From: Prostheceraeus crozeri
Lineage: Eukaryota; Platyhelminthes; Polycladida; Euryleptidae
NCBI GenBank assembly: GCA_907163375.1
Contig: CAJQUW010008697.1
Location: 1-64,000, forward strand
Reading direction: 5' to 3'
DNA: 64,000 nucleotides
The translations under genes and the position numbers were made by a program. This document shows, piece by piece, positions 23,617 through 33,696 of the stretch; the stretch's first letter is position 1; each line of letters starts with the position of its first letter. Below the pieces are notes generated by a model. It saw nothing but the letters and a program-made list of their open reading frames with translations. It was not told the origin of the DNA and ran no database searches.

Positions 23617-25532
23617 AGTAGTAAGGAAGTGACAAACACCAGATAGCGCAAGATGGCCGCCATCGCTGAGTCCCCCCCCCCCCCTCTGGAACGACAGAGG
23701 TTGTGATCTGTCGTGGTGTGCCGGCCAGGTTGGTTGACAACATGTTCGCTGACTCCCCCCCCCCCCCTCTGGAACGATAGAGTGTCGTGGTGGACTTGGG
23801 CGACCGCCAGGATTAGTGTTGAGGCTATAGTGTGTGATGTTTTTGGTGCAATCTGCTGAATGTTGGGTTGTAAAATGGGTTGTTTCGAGTGGAAGGAGTG
23901 GTCGGATGAGAAAACGGAGGTCGGATTCGTGTTCAGCGTGAAATTCTGCATCGGTAGGGTGAGTTTCAAGTCAATCGGCGAGAAAAAATTTTTCTTCAAA
24001 ATTTTAACAGAGTTAGAATTTGGGACGTTTTGGTGTGTAGCGCCCAAACGAAGCATCGGATGGGAAAACGGAGGCCAGATTCGGAATCTACGTGAAATTT
24101 TGGGTTAGGAAGGATGTTTCCAGCGAAATCGGAGAGAAAAAATTTTCGGCTGCCGTCCCCCCCCCCCCCTCTGGACAGCTCGCTTCGATTTTGGCTTCCA
24201 GTGGACGGATTTTGTCGTGCGATAGCTCGTTTGAAAGCTAAGAGTGAGACAAATTCATTGAAACAATCGGCTTGTTCCTATCTGTCTTCGTTTAGATGTG
24301 AGACGCCATTTAAGATTTTGGGACATTGGCGAAAAACGACAGAGTTAGAATTTGGGACGTTTTGGGCTCTAGCTTCAAAACGAAGCATCGGATTGGAAAA
24401 CGGAGGCCAGATTTGGAATCAGCGTGAAATTCTTTATCTGTATGGTGAGTTTCAAGTCAATCGGAGAGAAAAAATTTTCAACATTTATCGAAAAAACGAC
24501 AGAGTTAGAATTTGGGACGTTTTGGTGTGTAGCACCCAAACGAAGCATCGGATGGGAAAACGGAGGCCAGATTCGGAATCTACGTGAAATTTTGGGTTAG
24601 GAAGGATGTTTCCAGCGAAATCGGAGAGAAAAAATTTTCGCTGACGTCCCCCCCCCCCCCCTCGGGAGAGCTCGCTTCGATTTTGGCTTCCAGTGGACGG
24701 ATTTTGTCGTGCGATAGCTCGTTTGAAAGCTAAGAGTGAGACAAATTCAGTGAAACAATCGGCTTGTTCCTATCTGTCTTCGTTCAAAAGTTAGAGCGGT
24801 TACAAGATTTTAGGTCGGAGCTCGCTTACCTGAAAAAATCCTAAGTGTCAGAGTGACTTTGTATGGGTAAAATTTTGAAAATTTTCCAAAGTGTGGAATT
24901 TCGACCTGGGACCGTCACCAAAACATTTTTCATCAAATTCTGAAATTTCGCTGACGTCCCCCCCCCCCCCTCTGGACAGCTTGCTTCGATTTTGGCTTCC
25001 AGTGGACGGATTTTGTCGTGCGATAGCTCGTTTGAAAGCTAAGAGTGTGACAAATTCAGTGAAACAATCGGCTTGTTCCTATCTGTCTTCGTTCAAAAGT
25101 TAGAGCGGTTACAAGATTTTAGGTCGGAGCTCGCTTACCTGAAAAAATCCTAAGTGTCAGAGTGACTTTGTATGGGTAAAAATTTGAAAATTTTCCAAAG
25201 TGTGGAATTTCGACCTGGGACCGTCACCAAAACATTTTTCATCAAATTCTGAAATTTCGCTGACGTCCCCCCCCCCCCTCTGGACAGCTTGCTTCGATTT
25301 TGGCTTCCAGTGGACGGATTTTGTCGTGCGATAGCTCGTTTGAAAGCTAAGAGTGTGACAAATTCAGTAAAACAATCGGCTTGTTCCTATCTGTCTTCGT
25401 TTAGATGTGAGACGCCATTTAAGATTTTGGGACATTGGTGAAAAACGACAGAGTTAGAATTTGGGACGTTTTGGGCTCTAGCTTCAAAACGAAGCATCGG
25501 ATTGGAAAACGGAGGCCAGATTTGGAATCAGC
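23617..25532 (+). repeat. Left terminal inverted repeat with six C-tracts
   Basis: It is the reverse complement of 45719-47649 over about 1.9 kb. It is built from diverged internal modules, each of which ends in a pure C-run (12-14 bases): 23672-23684, 23755-23767, 24157-24169, 24648-24661, 24958-24970 and 25267-25278. The inner four runs recur every 310-490 bases and three of them follow TGACGT, a half CRE-like site. Recurrent module text includes GACAGAGTTAGAATTTGGGACG and GATAGCTCGTTTGAAAGCTAAG. Long open frames here reflect the repeat and are not genes. Confidence 0.95.
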
Positions 25533-25832
25533 GTGAAATTCTTTATATGTATGGTGAGTTTCAAGTCAATCGGAGAGTTTCAAGTCAATCGGCGAGAAAA
25601 ATGTTCAACATTTTTCGGAAAAACGACAGAGTTAGAATTTTTGCGATGGCTGCCTACTGTGGAGCCAAAACGAAGCATCGGATGGGAAAACGGAGGCCAG
25701 ATTCGGATTCAGCGTCAAATTCTACATGGAAATGGTGTATTTCCAGCTCAATCGGAGCACTAGAACCGGAGATAGACGGGTTTTTTAGTGTTTGGATGAT
25801 GGGTGTTACGTCATCAGCTGATCGCCACACAC
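25533..25832 (+). promoter_or_regulatory. Asymmetric continuation of the left repeat and upstream promoter region
   Basis: Partial copies of the terminal-repeat modules (CAAGTCAATCGGAGAG, GAAGCATCGGATGGGAAAAC) continue past the symmetric TIR as far as about 25760, without a counterpart at the right end. Just before the TATA box lies GTTACGTCATCAG (about 25805-25817), a CRE/ATF-like site. No gene is seen. Confidence 0.5.
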
Positions 25833-25840
25833 TATATAAG
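25833..25840 (+). promoter_or_regulatory. TATA box of the leftmost Polinton gene
   Basis: TATATAAG in the context CACACTATATAAGCTGGG, about 50 bases upstream of a perfect splice donor (ACG|GTAAGT at 25887). The next coding frame begins after the matching acceptor at 26547. A CRE-like site lies about 20 bases upstream. The start of transcription would be near 25865. Confidence 0.6.
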
Positions 25841-25886
25841 CTGGGAACCGAGAGAGACTTGTCATTAATACGAGAGATAGTCAACG

Positions 25887-26547
25887 GTAAGTCGTCTCTC
25901 TGAGCTCCGATGATAGCTTCGGACATTCCAAATCCCGAGTTTCTGTAAGAAACCGACTTAGAAAATTTCATTGCTGATATCAGCTAAGGCGTCAGACTTA
26001 GAGGTTAGCCAGGAGATGGCCTTCGTCTCCAGGCCATAAAAGACTCCAAAACTTTAAAGGCTTGTAACTTTGCTTCTACAAGTCCGTTTGACTTGATTCA
26101 AAAAAGGTTCGGTCGCTATTGACCTGCCCTAAGTGATAGACTACTTATAAAATTTCATAAGTAGTGCTAAAAAATTGAAAAATTTAAATTCGCTATTTTT
26201 TGACAATTTTCGGGGTTTTCAAACCTTCTGAATTCAACTAAGACATTTATAAAGTTGTGAGAGGCAAGCTTCGGCTTGGAATTTGCAACCTTTGTAAACA
26301 ATCCACTGATTTTCATGTCAAAATCGGGGTCCGGATACCAACACAGTGATATGACGCACGCTCTGTCCGCGGGAGGTTGGATTTGTGGGCCGAGGCCTTG
26401 GAGTTGGGATAAGATCCCCTCTGAGTAATGCCTGTAACGGATTCAAAGGTTCGACACTTTCCACCAATCTCACAATTTAGCTGTATGATTATAAGAATGA
26501 CTGCCAATGTCGCCTGTTAGTAATTCTATTTCATCCTTCCTTTACAG
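25887..26547 (+). other. 5'-UTR intron of the leftmost Polinton gene
   Basis: Donor ACG|GTAAGTCG at 25887 and acceptor CCTTCCTTTACAG at 26547 would remove 661 bases and leave a short untranslated exon joined 16 bases before ATG 26564. An in-frame ATG at 26507 lies inside the intron and would not be used in the spliced message. Confidence 0.55.
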
Positions 26548-26563
26548 ATACATAAGTTACAAA

Positions 26564-27658
26564 ATGGGAGGCAACTCAAAATTCTTATTTAAAAAGTGTT
26601 CTTGCGGAGAAATAAAGAGGGGTGGCGAATTCAAACGTCACATAAACAAATATAAGAATACTCCTCACTTCCACGAGGAAAGAGCCGTTATTTCCGGCTG
26701 TACACATTGCCTGAAATTTTTGAAAGGCAAAGAGCATGAGGAATTTTACATCGCCCACGCCGACTGTCCGCTCAAAAAGGCAAACAATTACATAACATCA
26801 GACATCGGCAAAGTGATCGCACCCTTCTTCAACGAAGAAACAGTCGATCTTGACGCAGCACTACAAGAGGCTATTGCAACAATTTTGGAGCCTGCTGCTT
26901 CGGCCACTACCTCATCAACAGCAGAAGAGAAGGCCCCACTAAGCGATTTGGACAGCTCAGATGACTCCGATTCTGAGGAGGTCGTCATTACTAAAGACAC
27001 GGAAGAGATAGGAAAACCAACAAATCAGTCTTCCCCGAAAAAGAAAGTAATCGCACCTTCCCCAGTAAAGAAGGGGATTAAGCAGCAGATGAACAGCTGG
27101 AATAAGGATACCCAGATCGCAAAAGTGAGCCAGGAATACGCACTCACGAAATTGAAAGATGAGCTCACTCGTTACAAAAACGAATGTTCGGCCCTTAGGG
27201 ATGACAATTTCCACCTGAAGGGTCAGGTAGCCGAGATTCGGGCCCTCAAGACCCAAGTGATCAATTTAGAATCTTTCCGCGAAAGGGCGCTTGCCAGCGA
27301 AAAACGCGTTACTGAGCAGACAACGTACATAAAATCATTAAAAGCTCAGGAAGAGGTCTCAAATTTAAAAATTGAGCAATTAAGGACTAGCCTGACTGAG
27401 AGTCAGAAGAAAGAAGAGAGACGAACAACGCTCCACATTCCCATCATCAAGAGCAGAATCGTCGACAGCGTCATCCTTGAGAGTGAGGACTTGGATGCCA
27501 CATTCGAGTGCTACGAGGGAGCAATGGCGGAGATGCGCTGTCTCCATGTCTCCATCAAGCATGATGGCGAAATAAAGGAGCTGCGCCACCGGAAGCGGAA
27601 ACTGCCGGCCAAATACTTACCTCAACCATCGCCATCGAAGGGGTCGCGAACCGGCTAA
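26564..27658 (+). CDS. Polinton accessory protein: zinc-binding N-terminus, acidic linker, coiled coil
   Basis: A 364-aa protein whose function I do not recognise. Residues 1-75 hold spaced Cys/His pairs (KKCSCGEIKRGGEFKRH, then GCTHCLKF and a later HADC), suggesting a zinc-binding fold. Residues 115-155 are Ser/Thr/Asp/Glu-rich (DLDSSDDSDSEE), followed by a basic patch (SPKKKVIAPSPVKKG) that could be a nuclear localisation signal. Residues 185-290 are heptad-rich (KLKDELTRYKNECSALRDD onward), a long coiled coil. The C-terminus is basic (RHRKRKLPAKY). The start is chosen because the upstream ATG lies in a predicted intron. It is the first gene inside the left repeat and reads toward PolB; an early regulatory or DNA-binding role is a guess. 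Confidence 0.75.
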   Translation: MGGNSKFLFKKCSCGEIKRGGEFKRHINKYKNTPHFHEERAVISGCTHCLKFLKGKEHEEFYIAHADCPLKKANNYITSDIGKVIAPFFNEETVDLDAALQEAIATILEPAASATTSSTAEEKAPLSDLDSSDDSDSEEVVITKDTEEIGKPTNQSSPKKKVIAPSPVKKGIKQQMNSWNKDTQIAKVSQEYALTKLKDELTRYKNECSALRDDNFHLKGQVAEIRALKTQVINLESFRERALASEKRVTEQTTYIKSLKAQEEVSNLKIEQLRTSLTESQKKEERRTTLHIPIIKSRIVDSVILESEDLDATFECYEGAMAEMRCLHVSIKHDGEIKELRHRKRKLPAKYLPQPSPSKGSRTG

Positions 27659-27667
27659 ATTTCTCTT

Positions 27668-27846
27668 ATGGTAAGTTAATATCATCTCTATCACTTGAAT
27701 ATATTTTCATCTATTTTTCCTTCTATTTTCAGATACGACGAGAACGAACCATCGGCTCTCTTAAGGGCCACCATGGGGCAAGACATGATAGAACCTCCTC
27801 GCGGTTTGCCCTGGGCAGTCTTCGGACTGGCGAATACTATCATTAA
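27668..27846 (+). other. Possible small spliced ORF with intron right after ATG
   Basis: Ten bases after the previous stop, TTATG|GTAAGT (ATG 27668-27670) is followed 62 bases later by acceptor CTATTTTCAG (ends 27732). Joining them gives a basic 38-residue frame ending at TAA 27844. The ATG|GT layout is the same as in the PolB and 45.5-kb genes of this element. It may be a tiny gene, a 3'-UTR intron of the preceding gene, or a decayed first exon. Confidence 0.25.
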
Positions 27847-28221
27847 GTTGAATCTGCTATCAGTCAACTTGAACGTTGCAAATGAAGTTCGGTGTAATAC
27901 TTCCTTTCGACGGGCGTTCCTGTAAAGGGCGGCGGTGAAACCCGTAGCTATGTATACCGCAAGGGACATTTGGCAATGGTCAATCTTGTTAAACCTCTCT
28001 GCGTCATGTTTGCAAGTGATTGCCTCTGTCTCAACGTAGTATGCATTCGCGCCAGGGCGACATTTAGCCAACTGTCGAAGGTTACCTTATAAACTATCCA
28101 TTGCATACGTTATGAGAACCATGAGTTCTACCTGTCTCTATCAATGAGACGAATTGATGAATGGAATGAAATGGGAGGACACTCACGCGCCACACGCAAC
28201 ATAACACACTTCTCTCTTCCA
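27847..28221. other. No supported gene
   Basis: A 126-codon minus-strand frame crosses 27691-28071, but it opens at TTG, not ATG, and resembles nothing I know. A TTATAA stretch at about 28089 would be its only promoter hint. Confidence 0.4.
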
Positions 28222-28628
28222 TAGTCTAACAAGCTCTTTACACATGGATCGCAGTCGATTGCTATCCCAGAATCATGTAAGCTATCTTAATTTTATTTGA
28301 CACTATTTCATCTATCATCATCGTCCATATGAAATGTTATGAGATTTGCAAGTTAGACTAAGCGTGCTACTATTTCCAAATGAAAATGTATACATGGTTA
28401 AATCATCCACTTAACCCCATCCGTAGTCTAACAAGCTCTTTACACATGGATCGCAGTCGATTGCTATCCCTGTATCAGAAGTGTAAGCTATCTTAATTTT
28501 ATTTGACACTATTTCATCTACCATTATCACCCATATGAAATGTTATAAGATTTGCAAGTTAGACTAAGCGTGCTACTATTTCCAAATGAAAAAGTATACA
28601 TGGTTAAATTATTCACTAAAGCCCCATT
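28222..28628 (+). repeat. Tandem direct repeat, two units of about 202 bp
   Basis: Unit 1 starts TAGTCTAACAAGCTCTTTAC at 28222 and unit 2 starts with the same 20-mer at 28424. The units match over nearly their whole length with a few substitutions and a short indel (CCCAGAATCATG versus CCCTGTATCAGAAGTG). It is non-coding and lies in the only gene-poor interval of the element's left arm, upstream of the divergent 28675/PolB pair. Confidence 0.9.
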
Positions 28629-28674
28629 CAAGTAAGTCAGTATGAAAGCAAAGATAATACGAAATAAACATTTA

Positions 28675-29130
28675 TTATGGCATGTATTTTAAAAGGTCTT
28701 CATCGTCAATATCGTCCCAGAGTCTGACTTCACATAGATCACAAAAACAGTTGAGCTGCTTTAAACGTTCTTCTGCAGCGTCCCTCACGTTGTCAATGTA
28801 CGCCCACTCCGCCACGGTCCGCGGTTGGGAGTTAGGGGTGTACCACTCCCATATTTGATGCAACTGCGACTTGCTGGTCATCTCCATCACATCGTCAGTA
28901 TCGTACTGGAGATACTTCCACCTCACGCCTGTTAAGTCGGGACACTCCTTCTCACATACACTCTCCTCTTCCTCGTCCGCTGGTAATGATAACTTTCGTA
29001 TATTGTCCAGTCGGTACACCTTCTCCACCTTCGCCTTTCTTGGTGCATTTGGTGTAACGAGCGCCTTTGGTGTTGAGCATGGAGAGGAGAACTCCAATGC
29101 GGTATTTGGTGTTGTTGGAGGGCTTGTCAT
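28675..29130 (-). CDS. Polinton accessory protein, acidic, unknown function
   Basis: A 151-aa protein from ATG 29130, transcribed away from PolB. The N-terminal 35 residues are Pro/Thr/Ser-rich (MTSPPTTPNTALEFSSPCST) and contain TP phospho-site-like motifs. Then come a basic segment with KVYRLDNIRKLSLP, an acidic stretch ADEEEESVCEKECPD, and a Trp/Tyr-rich core (VRWKYLQYD, IWEWYTPN). It ends with Cys pairs (NCFCDLCEVRLWDD) and an acidic tail. A polyadenylation signal AATAAA lies on the minus strand just past the stop. It shares its upstream region (29131-29404) with PolB. I do not recognise the family. Confidence 0.7.
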   Translation of the reverse strand: MTSPPTTPNTALEFSSPCSTPKALVTPNAPRKAKVEKVYRLDNIRKLSLPADEEEESVCEKECPDLTGVRWKYLQYDTDDVMEMTSKSQLHQIWEWYTPNSQPRTVAEWAYIDNVRDAAEERLKQLNCFCDLCEVRLWDDIDDEDLLKYMP

Positions 29131-29187
29131 GTTGACTGTGAATAATGACTTTGAAATGTTTTCTAATTCTTAAGTATACACAAGCAG

Positions 29188-29235
29188 CCAATCAGAATGA
29201 ACATCCAATGAATGAAGAGAATGAAAGTATATAAG
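29188..29235 (+). promoter_or_regulatory. Paired CCAAT boxes and TATA box of the PolB gene
   Basis: CCAAT at 29188-29192 and again at 29205-29209 (GCCAATCAG, TCCAATGAA), then TATATAAG at 29228-29235, about 170 bases before the PolB start codon. The same order (two CCAAT boxes about 17-20 bases apart, then a TATA box) occurs on the minus strand before the rightmost gene at 45657-45710. It may also serve the divergent gene at 29130, which has a weak TATACTTA on its own strand near 29170. Confidence 0.65.
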
Positions 29236-29404
29236 CAAAGTGATATCCGTATCATTTCACTCTGTCTTTGAGACGCATAATTGAACTGTTCTCTGACGAA
29301 TTCTGTATTTGAGGCGTACAAGTGAACTGCTCTTTAGTGAATTTCAAATTTGAGTAAAGTCTCTATCTTGTTGAAGTATCAAGCTTAAACATAATTTCGT
29401 TCAA

Positions 29405-32400
29405 ATGGTAAGTTGAAAATTTCCTCTCTCATCTCCCTCAAACGTGTAGCTAATAGCATCTTCCTCAATTTCAGGCATCAACTTCATCACCAACGCCCTC
29501 CCTTCTCGAGGAAAGTTTAGAGTTGTTGAGTCAAGGTAGGTTGTAACAATACACTGAGACTTGAACAGAGATGAAAGAATGATTTCTCTTTCAGGTGATA
29601 CCAGTTCCATCTCGTGCGAGTCCATCTCAACATTGTCGCGACATGGCAACGAGTGGGAATGTGCTGACTGTGGGCACATCTTCACGAGGAAATGGGATCT
29701 CACCCGACACATCAAGCGAGGTGTTTGTCGACCTAAGCCGGCATCAATCTCCGAAGGTAGGGATGATTCTGTTAACGATGTCTCCTTTTCTTGCGACTTG
29801 TGCATTCAGTCTTTCGAGACACGTTTTGAACTATCTTCGCACAGACTTCAACATACACACACGAACGATACCTACACCAACGGTACCTCCTCTATCCGAC
29901 TTACTGAGGTGTCCATAAATAATTTAGTGAGGAACTACCAGATGGACTCCTCAGAAACCATTGCTAACTTTGAGGAATGGTTTCATCAAAATTCATCATT
30001 GATAGAAGCGCTCTTCAACAATTTAGACAATTTTAGGATGAAGGCGCTCATCTATCTTAAAATAAAATATGTAAAAATCGACCACCATACTGGACAAATA
30101 ATAGAGAGGTTAGAGTTTCACATACCCTCCTCTCCTGCAACCGAGGTTGTAGACTATGAGTCTTGGATAAATTTTCACATCCAAGGATTAAAATTAAATA
30201 TTGATAAGTTTAACGAGCGCGATAGCGGTCTCATTTTTGACGGCATTGAGTCCGCCTTATTTAAAATCAGTTTATTAGGAAATCATAGTGGTCGAGGCTC
30301 CTTTAAACTTCCAAAAAATTTAAAAAACAAAACAGCAGTCATCAATGTCGATTGCGAATCGCAATGTTTTAAATATGCTGTCCTCTCCATTCTCCACTAT
30401 AATGACATCAATGCGAATCGAAATCGTACATATAGCTATAGGCAGTGGGAGAATGAATTAAACTTCGATGACTGTAATAGTGACGATATGAAAATTAAAG
30501 ATATAGAAAAATTTGAAAAATTGAACAACATTAAAATAGTTCTCCATGTTTGGGAAAAGGGATTGAAGGGTGTGCGCTACAACTCGCGTTCGAGTTGTTA
30601 TGACCATGTTGTCAACCTTTTATTAGTAAGACAGGATGATAGTGAGGAATGGCACTACTGCGGCATTCCCAAAATTTCTCGCTTATACCACCACTTAGAA
30701 AACTCGAGTAGAGAGTTATATTACTGCGACAGATGCATTCGGAACTTTAGGAGTAAAAACAAATTTGAAACTCATTATGAGTGGTGTAAGCGAGGTAAAC
30801 TGCAAATGGAACGCATGCCCAAAGATAAGGAGTTTTCATATAGAGAGAATGGCGATGAACTAAGTCCTCTTCGTGTCATCTATGCTGACATCGAATGCTA
30901 TATCGATGATAACATCCATCGACCAGCAGCCATTTCCTGCTATGAAGTATGGCATGATCACTTTAGGAGTAGGCAAAATAAAATGCGCGTCTGGCAAGGT
31001 GAGGATTGTATTTACCAATTCCTACAATTCCTCGAACAGGCTGTAAAATTTCAGCAAAAGTATGATGGTGAACTCTATCGCAGATCATTGCATATGACAG
31101 CAGATGATCAAGCAAAATTTGATAGTTGCAACGTTTGCCCCAAATGTAGGAAAACATTTGACGATGATAAGATTAAGAAAGTGCGCGACCATGATCACAT
31201 CACTGGTAAATTTAGAAACGCACTCTGTTCAAAATGTAATTTTTCGCTGAGGATGAAGCGGCGTACATTACCCGTCATTTTCCATAATTTCAAGGGCTAC
31301 GACAGCCATATGATAATAAAAGGAGGTTTAGGTCAAATGAAAGAGTGGAAGCTTGATGTAATAGCGCAAACGAGAGAGAAGTTTATGGCCATGACAGCAA
31401 AAGTGCCTGTCGATAAAACTAAAGAAAATAAGACGGTCTATTTTGATATAAAATTTTTAGATTCCTACCAATTTATGACTGCATCACTGGCCTCTCTCGT
31501 GCAAAATCTAAAGTCTCTTCCACTAACACAAAATCTTAAGAAACAATACCCAAATCTAACCGATGAAGTCATCACACGGAAAGGAGTCTTTCCATATGCA
31601 TATTTTGATGCAATTAGTAAACTCGGCGAGACTTCTCTTCCGCCCATAGATAAATTTAAAAATGATTTGACCGGTGCAGAATGTAAGACCGAAGATTATG
31701 ATCATGCACAAGATGCATGGATAAAATTTGACTGCCATACATTTGGTGAATATATGATTGCCTACCTTAAGTTAGATGTATTTTTGCTGGCTGATGTATT
31801 TCAGGAGTTTCGACGAGTGGCATTAGAAGAAGATAAGTTAGATCCCGTCCACTTTGTCAGTCTGCCAGCCATGTCATTTAAGTCTGCTTTTAAAATGACT
31901 GGTGAGACCATTCATCTCTTACAAGATCCAGAGATGTATAATTTATTTGAGCGAGGAATTCGCGGTGGTCTCACATTTGTAAATAAACATAGGTTAAAAT
32001 CAAAAATAGTAGGCAATGACCAGACTCATCTGAAGTATTATGACCAAAATAATTTGTATGGTAGTTCATTATCCAAACCGCTACCTCACTCTGAGTTTAG
32101 CTGGTTAGATGATAGTGAAATTCAACATTTCTCCAACCCTTCCAACATACTAGCAATTCCAGATGAAGGTGATTGGGGATATTATTTTGAGATAGATCTA
32201 ATCTATCCAAATAATATTAAACATAAAACCGTGGATTTTCCACTCGCACCCGAATCAGGTGAAGTGACCAAAGATATGTTTTCCGACTTTATGAAACAAT
32301 TTCATAAAGATTTAGAATCATGCGGTCAACCCGACTATAAGCCTTGCCGCAAACTTTTACTCACCCAGTATGATAAAGAAAACTATCTAGTCCACTTTAG

Positions 32401-33391
32401 CATCTTAAAATTTTATTTAGAAATGGGTATGATTTTAAAAAGAGTTCACCGCATTATTAAATTTAGACAGAAAGCCTTCCTCAAACCATATATTGATAGC
32501 AACAGCCAGAAACGTGCACTAGCCCAAAATAATTTTGAAAAAGATTTTTATAAATATAAGAACAACAGTCTATTTGGTAAGACGATGGAGGATGTTAGAA
32601 AGCGCGTAAACTACAAACTAGTTAATGATGATCAAAAGTATCACAAATTGGTCTCATCACCTCTATTCATCGATAGAGACATTATCGATGAGGACCTTAT
32701 AGGTGTTAAAATGATAAAATCTGAAGTTGAGTTGTGCAAACCCATCTATATTGGTCAAGCTGTACTAGATTACTCAAAGCTTGAAATGTACCAACTCTTT
32801 TATAAAATACTAAAACCATGTCCTCTCGTAAAAGAGGTTCGTTTGTTGGGTGGTGATACAGATAGTTTCTTCTTAGGTATTACCACTCAAAAAGATTTAA
32901 ATTTCAATGAAGTAGGAAAATCTTTAGAAAGATATTTTGATACATCAAATTATCCTGCTGATCATCCACTCTACTCCATCAAAAATAAGGCAAAACTTGG
33001 CTGCTTTAAGGATGAGACAGCAGGGAAGGAAATAGATGAAATGATTCTCCTCCGTCCAAAAATGTACAGTATGAAATTAAAGGATAGCGACGATAGCATT
33101 AAGCGCGCTAAAGGCATATCAAAATCCATTGTGCAAAATATGAAACATAAGAATTTCAGGAAAGCCTATAGAAATAAAAATATAACGTTTGTCAATATGA
33201 CAATCTTAAAATCTAAGTCGCATGAGATCAAAACTCATACTTTTAGGAAACGGGCGCTTTCAGCATGGGAGGATAAGAGGTGCTGGCTAGAACACAACAT
33301 ATCTCTTCCACATGGACATCCTGACACAAACATACCACCACCCAAAAGAATTAAACTCACACTACCACATTCAGGAGACGTCTTAGCATAA
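29405..33391 (+). CDS. polB: Protein-primed family B DNA polymerase (Polinton PolB), two small 5' introns
   Basis: Replicates the element's DNA using a protein primer. Two small introns are predicted: 29408-29474 (ATG|GTAAGT...CAG) and 29536-29594 (CAAG|GTAGGT...CAG). They leave the start codon alone in exon 1 and give about 1286 aa. Two C2H2 zinc fingers lie at the N-terminus (WECADCGHIF..., FSCDLCIQSF...), then a Polinton-specific domain, then a further C2HC finger (YYCDRCIRNF). Exonuclease motifs are ADIECYI (about 30886), HNFKGYDSH (31282) and YLKLDVFLLADVF (31762). A zinc/HNH-like insert with VRDHDHITGKF lies between them. Polymerase motifs are DQNNLYG (32042), KNNSLFGKT (32558) and GDTDS (32861). 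The frame is intact, the length is normal for the family and all catalytic residues are present. Without splicing, translation from ATG 29561 would lose only the extreme N-terminus. Confidence 0.95.
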
Positions 33392-33696
33392 TCATCCTTA
33401 ACTTAGTATTTTGATGTTGACTTCTGTAGATAAACATTGTTGTTTTATGTATCGCATGAGATTGTTTTTTCCTTGTGAATATGTGTCCACATCTGTACAT
33501 TCCCCATGTGATGACTTTTCCACTGAAAGACATTTTTCCTATCCCTGTATATTTCCACCCTTCACGAAGTAAAAAGACTTTTTGTATATAACAATGTTTA
33601 TTGAAGTGCGCTCATGTATATATTTTCAGTGGTTGTTGTATAAAGTCTATTGCTTCACATTCATGTACATATTTCAATAAATGTTGTATAAAGACT
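33392..33696. terminator. Convergent 3' ends of PolB and the leftward structural genes
   Basis: A 305-base interval between two stop codons facing each other. A plus-strand AATAAA at about 33676 and TTTATT-type complements at about 33594 provide candidate polyadenylation signals for both directions; the two transcripts would overlap. No gene is seen. Confidence 0.5.

Noticed and set aside
23672-25278. The C/G homopolymers considered as sequencing artefacts.
   Set aside because: They recur at matching positions in three independent repeat copies, so the tracts are real; their exact lengths should not be trusted.
23860-25903. Several plus-strand frames of 70-157 codons in the left terminal repeat (for example one reading MLGCKMGCFEWKEWSDEKTE).
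   Set aside because: They are the repeat modules read in frame, recur in the right repeat and in the 1-934 copy, and break at variable C-tracts.
27691-28071. A 126-codon minus-strand frame in the Polinton left arm.
   Set aside because: It opens at TTG, has no ATG before codon 30, has no recognisable domain and lies opposite a predicted intron/exon junction.
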